64,000 bases of DNA from Clostridia bacterium (lineage in GTDB: Bacteria > Bacillota > Clostridia > Lachnospirales > Lachnospiraceae), in NCBI GenBank assembly GCA_009929615.1, contig SAAB01000005.1:41565-105564 (forward strand), read 5' to 3'. Position numbers and translations under genes: made by a program. Each line of letters opens with the position of its first letter. Position 1 is the first letter of the stretch. Positions 45,913 to 53,795 of the stretch are shown here, one piece after another. The notes under the pieces are model-generated. The model was not told the origin of the DNA. It ran no database searches and saw only the letters and a list, made by a program, of their open reading frames with translations.

Positions 45913-46782
45913 TCACCCCTCCAATATTTTATCCATCAATTCACTCATCCCCATATATACCGCCATCTCCTTAAACTGCTGTTTCCGCATCTTTCCATCG
46001 CTGCCTTTTCCCCAAATGACACGAATTTCATCGCACCAGAAAAACAACTCCAGATGTTCCGGAAGATGATCAAAAATTAGAAGTATCGTCCTATACCTGC
46101 TTTTTTTCAATTCCTCTTCATAAAAACAATGCCATAAGTCCAATGAAACCTCTTTCATGTCATAGACTGTTCGAAAGCCTCTCACGTAATCCGTTTCACC
46201 AACCGTATACACATAATCACTAATTCTTCGGGGAGTCCCCTGTTCCTGACTACGGTAATAAAACCACTCTTCCAACCCGTCACCCTCAGCTATGTCATCC
46301 TTTAAATTCGTATATTCTGTAAATGGCAGAATCAATACTTCTCCCTTTTCTCTTTCAGCCTCTGCAATATCAATACTTCTATACTCAGCCTCCAATCCAC
46401 TTTCTGCACCATATACCCCGATAATCGAAGTATGATGTTTTGCTTGTTCTCCTAACAGTTCTAATAAGCTTTCATAAACCTTACGTGCTGACTGATACTT
46501 CTGAATCGCTGGAAAATACTCAAACTTCTTACTATCATCCTCTAATAGAATGACTCTGCATCCTGAAAACCCACGGTAACTTTCAATACATTCCAAGTCC
46601 GGAATATCTTCCAGCGCCCTGCCTGAAACGAGCAAAACGTCTGGGTGCTCATTCATACAGGTCTCAATACTGGTGCTTGTTTTAATCCGCCATAAAAATC
46701 CCGGATGCCTGTTCAAATATATCGCCAGACGTTTTAAATACACTGGCTCTATATCACATATATATAATTGTCTGCTAAGCAT
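45913..46782 (-). CDS. TadZ/CpaE-like localisation protein lacking a P-loop
   Basis: 289 aa, the first gene of the Tad operon. It aligns in layout with clostridial TadZ: an N-terminal receiver-like part (LYICDIEPVYLKRLAIYLNR; VLLVSGRAL), then a MinD/ParA-like domain (GEVLILPFTEYTNLKDDI; FRTVYDMKEVSLDLWHCF; FFWCDEIRVIWGKGS). The expected Walker A with GK(T/S) is missing: the equivalent loop reads IIGVYGAESGLEAEYRSIDI. It probably does not hydrolyse ATP but may still place the pilus. AAGGAGG precedes ATG 46782. Family assignment is by plan and position, not by a single motif. Confidence 0.75.
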   Translation of the reverse strand: MLSRQLYICDIEPVYLKRLAIYLNRHPGFLWRIKTSTSIETCMNEHPDVLLVSGRALEDIPDLECIESYRGFSGCRVILLEDDSKKFEYFPAIQKYQSARKVYESLLELLGEQAKHHTSIIGVYGAESGLEAEYRSIDIAEAEREKGEVLILPFTEYTNLKDDIAEGDGLEEWFYYRSQEQGTPRRISDYVYTVGETDYVRGFRTVYDMKEVSLDLWHCFYEEELKKSRYRTILLIFDHLPEHLELFFWCDEIRVIWGKGSDGKMRKQQFKEMAVYMGMSELMDKILEG

Positions 46783-47081
46783 ACACACCTCCTTAGATTT
46801 TCATCCTATGACCGGCATAAACTTATATTTCTATACTTGTATTTCGTCTGGGAAAAAAAAAAGAATAAATTAAAAAAGAATATTAAATGTATTATTTATA
46901 TTATAAAAAAGGGGAGATTTCATTCAGAACTGAATGGATAAGCTGATTATATTTGGACTCTGATATTTTGTAAAGCCTCCGCCGCTCACAATTCATCGGA
47001 GGCTTTCGACACATTTTGACTGTTCTTCCGTATCCTTGCTCTTTTTCATCATTTTATCGTAGCTAAAGCTGTCAAACCCTG
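46783..47081 (-). promoter_or_regulatory. Region upstream of the Tad operon with promoter and palindrome
   Basis: No gene in 299 bases. Minus-strand TATAAT lies at 46900-46905. The palindrome CATTCAG-AA-CTGAATG (46921-46936) lies over the place of the -35, where the -35 match is poor, so an activator site is plausible. A separate hairpin AAAGCCTCCG/CGGAGGCTTT (46972-47006) probably ends the BofA-like transcript, although its T-run is short. Confidence 0.6.
46972..47006 (-). terminator. Hairpin downstream of the BofA-like gene
   Basis: Perfect 10-bp arms AAAGCCTCCG and CGGAGGCTTT over a 15-base loop. There are only three T after the arm, so termination strength is uncertain. Confidence 0.65.
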
Positions 47082-47357
47082 TCAATGAAACATCTGCCAA
47101 AATCCCACACCATAGAGGGCAAGAATTCCCGGAATGCCCAGAAAAGCGGAAACCAGAAAATTTAGCAGGTTCATCCCAACAGGTACGACCACTCCAAACT
47201 CTTCAAATATTATATTTGCCAAACCGATAACCGCCAGACCAAGAGCCCCTCGAAACAGGCATGACAAGACGTATTTGCCCTGATGAAAAATGAGTCCGCC
47301 CACAAAAAAACAAGAGCTTATGATAATAATCATGATTAACAGCTGATTTTGAGTCAT
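47082..47357 (-). CDS. BofA family membrane protein
   Basis: 91 aa with two to three hydrophobic segments. The C-terminal part VGMNLLNFLVSAFLGIPGIL matches the BofA signature, with its Gly-Ile-Pro-Gly. In Bacillus, BofA holds the pro-sigma-K protease SpoIVFB inactive in the outer forespore membrane. Whether this organism's protein does this is not visible; the gene is solitary, and BofA-like proteins also occur in clostridia without SpoIVFB. It suggests a sporulation-related lineage. The start at 47357 has GTGAGGCGTT upstream. Confidence 0.85.
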   Translation of the reverse strand: MTQNQLLIMIIIISSCFFVGGLIFHQGKYVLSCLFRGALGLAVIGLANIIFEEFGVVVPVGMNLLNFLVSAFLGIPGILALYGVGFWQMFH

Positions 47358-47414
47358 AACGCCTCACCACAACTTTGATTATTAAAACATACGCTCTTGT
47401 TTTGAAAGATATGT

Positions 47415-49448
47415 CTATCCTTTATTTTTTACCGGAGTTTTTCTGGAAGGCACTCCCTTCCCTCTTGTTTTTCCTTTTTTTCCAACAGACTGTTTCCCAT
47501 AGGACTTGTTCCCGCTGGTTCTGCCCGGCTGTTTTGACTGTGCCGGTTTACAATCAAAAGCAAATACAACCATACCAAAAGCTGGCAAATCATATTGAAT
47601 CGAATGCTTCTGAAAATCCCATTTAACAGGTTCTGCCATTATAGGTTTTTCATTCAGCATGTTCATACCACCGTACTCTTCCCGGCTGTTATTGAATACT
47701 TCTGTATAGATTCCCGGATAGGGCACACCCGAGCGGAATCCCTCGTAAACCACCGGTGAAAAATTGAAATGAAATAAAAGACAGTTTTTACCATTCTTGG
47801 TCATACGACAGAATGTAATCATATTTCTCTCGGTATCTCCGCCATTGATCCACATGAAGCCCTGTTTATTATCATCCAATTCATAAAGTGCTCTCTGTTC
47901 ACGATAAAAATGCAGTAAATCCCGGTAATAATTATTCAGCTGACGGTGAGCCGTTTCATTATCCAGTAAAAACCAGTCAATACTCCGCTCCTCACTCCAC
48001 TCTCTGATTTGAGCGAAGTCCTGCCCCATAAAAAGAAGTTTCTTTCCCGGGTGAGCCATCATAAAACCATAGGCCGCCCGCAGATTTCCAAACTTTTCTT
48101 CCGGTTCCCCCGGCATCTTGCCAATCATGGAGCCCTTCATATGAACGACTTCATCATGGGATAATACCAGAATATACTTTTCACTATAGGCATAAGTAAA
48201 ACTAAAGGTTAATTTATTATGGTCAAATTTACGGAAATAAGGGTCAATTTTCATATATTCCAAAAAGTCATTCATCCATCCCATATTCCATTTATAGGTG
48301 AATCCCAAACCGCCTTTTTCTGCCGTTTCTGTAACTTTCGGCCAGGCTGTAGACTCTTCCGCAATCATCATAACCCCCGGACACCTGTGATGAATAATTG
48401 AATTTAAATGTTTTAAAAATTCAACAGCCTCTTTATTCTCCCGGCCGCCTTCATCATTTGGCGTCCACTGGCCTTCCTGACGACCATAGTCCAGATAAAG
48501 CATGGAAGCGACCGCATCCACCCTCAAACCATCTACATGAAACTGCTCCAGCCAGAATAAAGCATTGGCCACCAGAAAATTGCTGATTTCCGGTCGGGTA
48601 TAATTAAAAACATAGGTACCCCAGTCCGGATGTTCACCCTTCTTAGGGTCCGGATGTTCATAAAGAGGTGTTCCATCAAATCGGGCAAGACCATGCTCAT
48701 CCTTTGGAAAATGTGCCGGAACCCAGTCTAAAATAACACCAATCCCTTGGCTGTGCATATAGTCAACAAAAAACATAAAGTCTTCCGGTGTTCCATATCT
48801 TGAGGTAGGTGCATAATATCCCGTCACCTGATAGCCCCATGAAGCATCCAATGGATGTTCTGCTATCCCCATCAGCTCCACATGGGTATATCCCATGTAA
48901 TTCGCATATTCTGCCAATTCCTTTGCCAGACGGCGATAACCCAGAAAACCATTATTCTCCCCGTCAAAACTTTTTTTCCATGAACCCAGATGGACCTCGT
49001 ACACGGCCATTGGCTGATTTGTTTCATGAACCTCTGTTTTTCTTGCCTGCCAGTCCTCGTCCGCCCAGTGATATTCCCTTATATTTGTAACAACAGAAGC
49101 ATTTTCCGGACGAACCTGGCATAAATTTCCATAAGGATCCGCCTTATAAAAACGTTCGCCCTGCTGGGTTTCAATGACATATTTATAAAGTTCACCTTTC
49201 CCAACACCTGGCACAAAAACATCATAGATTCCTGAATCCTCCACAGGTTTCATAGGATTTTTTTCCATATTCCATCCATTAAAATCGCCCACAACTGAAA
49301 CAGAAGCCGCGTTTGGTGCCCAAACAGCAAAATAAGTGCCTGTTTCACCATCCTCTTCTGCAATATGAGCTCCCAGCTTCTGATATATCTCATAATGCCG
49401 CCCTAATTTAAACAGATAATTATCAAACCCCGTAATCCTATGTTCCAT
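47415..49448 (-). CDS. glgB: 1,4-alpha-glucan branching enzyme
   Basis: Makes alpha-1,6 branches in glycogen. The 677-aa GH13_9 protein has an N-terminal CBM48 (YFAVWAPNAASVSVVGDFNG, about 39-58), the (beta/alpha)8 barrel with nucleophile Asp in VDGLRVDAVASMLYLDY, acid Glu in VMMIAEESTAWP, Asp in LSHDEVVHMKGSM, and the C-terminal all-beta domain. The last 45 residues are a Lys/Gly/Ser-rich tail (SKQPGRTSGNKSYGKQSVG...) not typical of the family; it may be disordered. It starts 11 bases after the GH13 amylase gene. No glgA, glgC or glgP is here. Confidence 0.96.
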   Translation of the reverse strand: MEHRITGFDNYLFKLGRHYEIYQKLGAHIAEEDGETGTYFAVWAPNAASVSVVGDFNGWNMEKNPMKPVEDSGIYDVFVPGVGKGELYKYVIETQQGERFYKADPYGNLCQVRPENASVVTNIREYHWADEDWQARKTEVHETNQPMAVYEVHLGSWKKSFDGENNGFLGYRRLAKELAEYANYMGYTHVELMGIAEHPLDASWGYQVTGYYAPTSRYGTPEDFMFFVDYMHSQGIGVILDWVPAHFPKDEHGLARFDGTPLYEHPDPKKGEHPDWGTYVFNYTRPEISNFLVANALFWLEQFHVDGLRVDAVASMLYLDYGRQEGQWTPNDEGGRENKEAVEFLKHLNSIIHHRCPGVMMIAEESTAWPKVTETAEKGGLGFTYKWNMGWMNDFLEYMKIDPYFRKFDHNKLTFSFTYAYSEKYILVLSHDEVVHMKGSMIGKMPGEPEEKFGNLRAAYGFMMAHPGKKLLFMGQDFAQIREWSEERSIDWFLLDNETAHRQLNNYYRDLLHFYREQRALYELDDNKQGFMWINGGDTERNMITFCRMTKNGKNCLLFHFNFSPVVYEGFRSGVPYPGIYTEVFNNSREEYGGMNMLNEKPIMAEPVKWDFQKHSIQYDLPAFGMVVFAFDCKPAQSKQPGRTSGNKSYGKQSVGKKGKTRGKGVPSRKTPVKNKG

Positions 49449-49458
49449 AACAATCCCC

Positions 49459-50805
49459 TCATTTCACTTGATAAACCCGGCCATCGTGAGCTTCTATCTT
49501 CAAATGAACTCTTCCATTTTCCGCAGGAATTACCTCGCCGGATATTAAATCGCAAAGCAGATTTCCTTCCACTGGAAGTGCAATGTCCACCTCTGAAGCC
49601 GAATCATCATTATTCAATGCTGCCACACAGGCCTTTCCCTGCCAGCAGCGGCTATATACATATTGACGATTTGTCAATAAAAGCTCGATATGTTCCCCAT
49701 AAATTAATTCTTCTCTTGAAGTGCGGATATCCGCAAGCTGTTTTATCAGCCTGGTCACACTGGTTTCCGTCATTTCAGAAAGATTTATCTGCGGACGTAA
49801 TGGTGCATCACTGCCATCATTTTTACAGCCCTCAATTTCAAATTCCGAACCATAATACACGGATGGAATCCCCTGAATCGTATATAAAAACACATATACC
49901 GGAACCAAATCCTGCTTACAGGAAAGCTTGCTGGCAATACGATTAACATCATGGTTGTCTACAAAATTATATAAAACAGCTCCACGACATAGCCCGTATT
50001 CGCCAAACAGCCGTCGAAGCGTATGTGCCATCTCAAAATAATTATGACTGTTATGTGCCGAATAAATGCCCTTATGCAGTTCATAATTCGTGACAGAATG
50101 AAGCATACCATCTCCAACCCATTGGCTGTAATCACCATGGATAACTTCACCCATCAGCCAGAAATCTTCCTTCATCTGCGCTGTTTCCCAACGTAGCCGT
50201 CTCATAAAATCAAAGTCCAGCACATCTGCACAGTCCAGCCGGATACCATCGATATCAAAGGTTTCTACCCAGAACCTCACAATATTCATGAGTTCATCCA
50301 CTACCTGAGGATTTCTCAAATTCAATCTTGGAAGCTGGGGATATCCTCTCCAGGATTCATACCAGAAAGGGTCGCCCAATGGACTGGTTCCCTCAAAATT
50401 CACCTGACAGTACCAGTCTTTTCCCCATGAGTCCCATTTCTGTTCCTGAAGATTTTTAAAGGCAGGAAAATCTCTTCCTGTGTGGTTAAACACGCCGTCC
50501 ACAACGACTTTAATACCCTGGGCATGACACGTCTTGACCCACTGGCCAAACCCCTCATTATTACCAAGTCGCCGGTCCACAAGACGGTAATCCTTTGTAT
50601 CATAACCATGGCTTCCGGACTCAAACAAGGGCCCAATATAGACCGCATTGCAACCAAGTTCCTGCATATGGTCTATCCATTCATTGCCAACAGCAAAATA
50701 AGGGGTGCTCTCATTGTAAAAAAGGGGCCCTGAATCATTCAATTCAGGTGCCCCACAAAGACCCAGGGGATAAATGTGATAAAAAATTCTATCCTCAAAT
50801 AACAT
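49459..50805 (-). CDS. GH13 alpha-amylase-like glycoside hydrolase (cytosolic)
   Basis: 448 aa without a signal peptide, so probably acting on maltodextrin or glycogen inside the cell. The barrel motifs are VVVDGVFNHTGRDF (region I), IDGIRLDCADVLDFDF (nucleophile Asp), FWLMGEVIHGD (acid Glu) and FVDNHDVNRIAS (transition-state Asp). The aromatic clamp and C-domain are short. It follows the TPR/AAA-like gene by TAATG overlap and precedes glgB, forming a glycogen-turnover set. Exact specificity (maltogenic or neopullulanase-like) cannot be read. Confidence 0.93.
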   Translation of the reverse strand: MLFEDRIFYHIYPLGLCGAPELNDSGPLFYNESTPYFAVGNEWIDHMQELGCNAVYIGPLFESGSHGYDTKDYRLVDRRLGNNEGFGQWVKTCHAQGIKVVVDGVFNHTGRDFPAFKNLQEQKWDSWGKDWYCQVNFEGTSPLGDPFWYESWRGYPQLPRLNLRNPQVVDELMNIVRFWVETFDIDGIRLDCADVLDFDFMRRLRWETAQMKEDFWLMGEVIHGDYSQWVGDGMLHSVTNYELHKGIYSAHNSHNYFEMAHTLRRLFGEYGLCRGAVLYNFVDNHDVNRIASKLSCKQDLVPVYVFLYTIQGIPSVYYGSEFEIEGCKNDGSDAPLRPQINLSEMTETSVTRLIKQLADIRTSREELIYGEHIELLLTNRQYVYSRCWQGKACVAALNNDDSASEVDIALPVEGNLLCDLISGEVIPAENGRVHLKIEAHDGRVYQVK

Positions 50806-52937
50806 TAATCAAAATCCTCCGGAAGCAATGTAAACATACTCGCCTCTTTATATGCGTTATCAAGAACTGTCATAAACAGATTCTTCATATTTCGTTTTTC
50901 AAGATTTACAACCGCTTCATCCACGACTGCCATAACTTCTTCGTAATTGACATCTTCATCGGACATCATCTTCTTTTCAAATATCTCTCGCAGAGTTACC
51001 ATCCGCACTTCATCAGAGATATCATACCCCCGACGTTTAGCATAGGATTCAGCCAGTTTAACCAGCTCACCCTCATCATATTTGGAAATGTTAATAACAT
51101 TCAGGAATTTTGCACGCAGCTTTGGATATTTTTTCCATAAAGTATTCAAATCACTTTCAGAATCTTCCAAAACAATAGCAATTTTCTGTTCATCCTGATT
51201 CACATAGTTTGTTATAATATCTACGGACCGCTCTGACAGCATCGCAGCACTTCCGATAATCATGCATCCCCCTGAAATCTTTTCAAAAACAGGCGAAAAA
51301 TCCATAGCATTCAATTCCTGAGAATCTGCACGGACAATCTTACTCTTATCACACATGCCATAAGTATTTAATGCCTTGGCAATACCTATTGAAATCTGTG
51401 ATTTCATACTTTCATCCGTTCCTGATACAACAAAATTAATGTCGTAAGGAGCAAGAATATCTTCTTTGTCTAAAAGTGAAGACTCAAGCTTGGTAAAGGT
51501 TTCTGCCAGCTGCTTTTTCACATCTTTAATATCCACTGCTGTAGAAAAAATATCCAGCACTGTATCCGGAACCGGAATATCTTCTGTGACAATCTCATCC
51601 TCTTCCTCAGACTTAGGTATCTCTTTTTCCATAGCTACTTCTCCGGCTACAGGTTCGTCCTCAGCTTTGGCTGCTTCTTTTGCAGGACCTGCATCTTCAC
51701 CAAAAAACAAGTCCAGTGCTGTCTGATGCATCGTATCCTCTATGATTTCGTCTTCTTCCACATCATCTACTTCAACCGGTGTAACAACACGCATACGGCT
51801 GCCAAAATCATCGCTTTCGATTGGTGTTACCGGTATGCGGCTGCTCTCCAGATTCTTCTGAATCCGGGCAATAAATGCATCGCCTTTTTCACTCTCAGAT
51901 TTATTCTGTTCATCATCCTCTGAAAGTTCTGATAAAATAGTAGATGCCTGAGCAGCAATAATCTGAGAATCTAAAACAACAGTTTCCCCTGAAGGCGTTT
52001 CTTCTTCCGTCGCAGCTTCCTCTTCGGAGCTCTCTTTAGAAACTTCTGTATCTGCTGCTTCCTCTGCATCCTCTATCTCAATCTCTGGCTCAGTTTCACC
52101 TGATGGTGTTATCTCCTGTGCTGAGATCTTTTCGTCCTTTTCATCCTTGACACCTTCAATGGAATCCTCCGTTTTACCGCCGTCTTCCAAATCATAGACA
52201 TCTGAATAATTGTCATCTACCTTCATATATTCATCCACATTCAGTGGAACATTCAGACCACTTCTTTCAAGAAGCCCCTCTGAATCAAACATATAGGTTG
52301 CACCAACAGTCTGCTGCATAGATGGGTCCGTATCCGCCACACTTGCCGCTTTTACCGGCACTGGCTCACCTGTTACTTCGCACTTAAGCTCTGTTGCCAG
52401 GTCAACATATTCACCATGACCAAACCATAAAATAATTTCATCACATTCCCGAATACATTTCTTGTCTTCTCCTGCCTCATGATAAAGCTTTGCAAGCTCA
52501 TAAGCCCATTCTTCAATATATTCATAATCCTTTAACTGCTCTAAGGTATGAATGAGTACGGAAACCCGCTCACCTTTTCCCTTATCCAGGCGATATCTGA
52601 GAATATATCTATGCAAATCTCTTGATGCCACGGATATAAATTCTTTATAATAATATTCCGCCTCTGAGTAACTTTCTTTTTTAATATATAACTCTGTCAG
52701 CAAATCTAACGCTCTTCGGCCTTTTGGCATTTTCTCATAAGCCTTTAAAAGAGCTTTTTCTGCCAAATCTTTTTCATCTTCATGCAAAAACACTTCGCCT
52801 AACAGACAAAGTGAAGAAACGTTCTTTATTCTATTTATATCTACCTTTTCAGCCAGTTTTACTGCCGTTACATAGTCCTTTTCATACGTGCAGCTTTTGA
52901 TTTCTTTCATCAAATCTGTTTCATTAAACTTCTCCAC
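50805..52937 (-). CDS. TPR protein with acidic linker and degenerate AAA+ domain
   Basis: 710 aa, cytosolic. Residues about 1-190 are TPR-like helices (LCLLGEVFLHEDEKDLAEKA; LLTELYIKKESYSEAEYYYK). About 200-470 is an acidic, Glu/Ser-rich, probably disordered linker. The C-terminal 240 residues look like an AAA+ core related to SpoVK/CbbX, with helical lid (YDEGELVKLAESYAKRRGYD). The Walker A place reads VVSGTDESMKSQISIGIAKA without GKT, and the Walker B place reads GGCMIIGSAAM without DE. Thus it is likely ATPase-dead. It starts at GTG with AAGGAGATGAAACC before. Its link to the following glycogen enzymes is unknown. Confidence 0.82.
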   Translation of the reverse strand: MEKFNETDLMKEIKSCTYEKDYVTAVKLAEKVDINRIKNVSSLCLLGEVFLHEDEKDLAEKALLKAYEKMPKGRRALDLLTELYIKKESYSEAEYYYKEFISVASRDLHRYILRYRLDKGKGERVSVLIHTLEQLKDYEYIEEWAYELAKLYHEAGEDKKCIRECDEIILWFGHGEYVDLATELKCEVTGEPVPVKAASVADTDPSMQQTVGATYMFDSEGLLERSGLNVPLNVDEYMKVDDNYSDVYDLEDGGKTEDSIEGVKDEKDEKISAQEITPSGETEPEIEIEDAEEAADTEVSKESSEEEAATEEETPSGETVVLDSQIIAAQASTILSELSEDDEQNKSESEKGDAFIARIQKNLESSRIPVTPIESDDFGSRMRVVTPVEVDDVEEDEIIEDTMHQTALDLFFGEDAGPAKEAAKAEDEPVAGEVAMEKEIPKSEEEDEIVTEDIPVPDTVLDIFSTAVDIKDVKKQLAETFTKLESSLLDKEDILAPYDINFVVSGTDESMKSQISIGIAKALNTYGMCDKSKIVRADSQELNAMDFSPVFEKISGGCMIIGSAAMLSERSVDIITNYVNQDEQKIAIVLEDSESDLNTLWKKYPKLRAKFLNVINISKYDEGELVKLAESYAKRRGYDISDEVRMVTLREIFEKKMMSDEDVNYEEVMAVVDEAVVNLEKRNMKNLFMTVLDNAYKEASMFTLLPEDFD

Positions 52938-52980
52938 GGTTTCATCTCCTTACGACTATATGTACTATTTATCCAATGTA

Positions 52981-53009
52981 ATTTTAACATAATTAAATTT
53001 CATTGACAA
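52981..53009 (-). promoter_or_regulatory. Promoter of the TPR/AAA gene
   Basis: Minus-strand TTGTCA (53004-53009), 17-base spacer, TAAAAT (52981-52986). Confidence 0.8.
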
Positions 53010-53068
53010 TAGCAGATGAATACCGTTAAAATGCTTAAAGTTTAAAAAAGAGTTTCCTATACAAAAAA

Positions 53069-53106
53069 AAGCAACCGCTATATCTTTTATTGATAATAAC
53101 GGTTGC
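53069..53106 (-). terminator. Terminator of the candidate RNA
   Basis: GCAACCG and CGGTTGC arms over about 22 bases, followed on the minus strand by eight T. Confidence 0.88.
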
Positions 53107-53607
53107 TTAGAAATTAACTGGATCTACCATACCTTAAGTTCCTTTCCTTCTATACATTGATATATACTTGATATCAATTATAATATTTTTATCCTATATT
53201 CAATTGTAAATGATATTTACTCATTCTTTTTACTTTTTTATCTCTATCGGAGTTTTTTCTTACACAATCAATCTCTTTGCTACTAACAAACTTCCTTTAT
53301 TCTTACAATAATTTAGCGATTATACATAATTGATGAACACTTCCAGCTTATCTCCGAATTAATTATCATATACTGATATGTATCTGGATTCTTATCAACT
53401 TACACTACGTTTATTACACTCATATTTTAAGCTTTTCAATAACTTGTATATAACCTACATATTATCTACAGATTATTTACTTCTTAAACGTTTAAACTAT
53501 CTCTCTCGCAAAGAATATAATCATTTAAATTATTGAGCATTTATCATTTCAACGGAATCGCCTCCTCTTTAACTTCTCTAAGAAGTTTTTATTTCTTTCT
53601 TGTTTAT
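53069..53607 (-). ncRNA. Candidate non-coding transcript or decayed gene
   Basis: A perfect promoter (TTGACA-17-TATAAT) points into this stretch and a perfect terminator closes it, giving an RNA of about 530 bases. All three frames are full of stops. Near the 5' end is AACTTCT-TAG-AGAAGTT, a hairpin, then GAGGAGG, followed by a possible five-codon ORF MINAQ. A palindrome TTAAACGTTTAA lies at 53484-53495. No known RNA family was recognised. Confidence 0.4.
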
Positions 53608-53613
53608 GTCTAT

Positions 53614-53642
53614 ATTATAACCATGTCCTTTTGATTTGTCAA
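53614..53642 (-). promoter_or_regulatory. Perfect consensus sigma-A promoter facing a gene-free region
   Basis: Minus-strand TTGACA (53637-53642), exactly 17 bases, TATAAT (53614-53619). No ORF follows it for 600 bases. Confidence 0.9.
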
Positions 53643-53743
53643 CACATTTTTAAATATTTTTATATTTTATTTTTTAACTTTGTATTTATCCACATAGTTG
53701 TCTGTTTTAATTGAATATATTTTCAGAATTTTCAAACAATTAC

Positions 53744-53786
53744 AAAAGGATATCCCTTAGATTATTAAAAATCTATGAGGATATCC
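53744..53786 (-). terminator. Terminator of the SMC operon
   Basis: Two copies of the self-complementary GGATATCC (53748-53755, 53779-53786) enclose an AGATT/AATCT stem, followed on the minus strand by four T. Confidence 0.82.
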
Positions 53787-53795
53787 CTTCATTTT

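Larger units (their letters stand above)
52938..53795 (-). other. 858-bp gene-free region holding two promoters and two terminators
   Basis: No reading frame on either strand is credible. It holds the promoter of the TPR/AAA gene (52981-53009), a terminator (53069-53106), an AT-rich stretch of about 530 bases, a perfect promoter (53614-53642) and the terminator of the SMC operon (53744-53786). The middle region may encode an RNA. Confidence 0.7.

Noticed and set aside
53101..53607. A decayed protein gene read from GAGGAGG through the gene-free region
   Set aside because: In the best frame there are about 16 stops in 170 codons, close to random expectation for such AT-rich DNA, so no specific pseudogene can be claimed.
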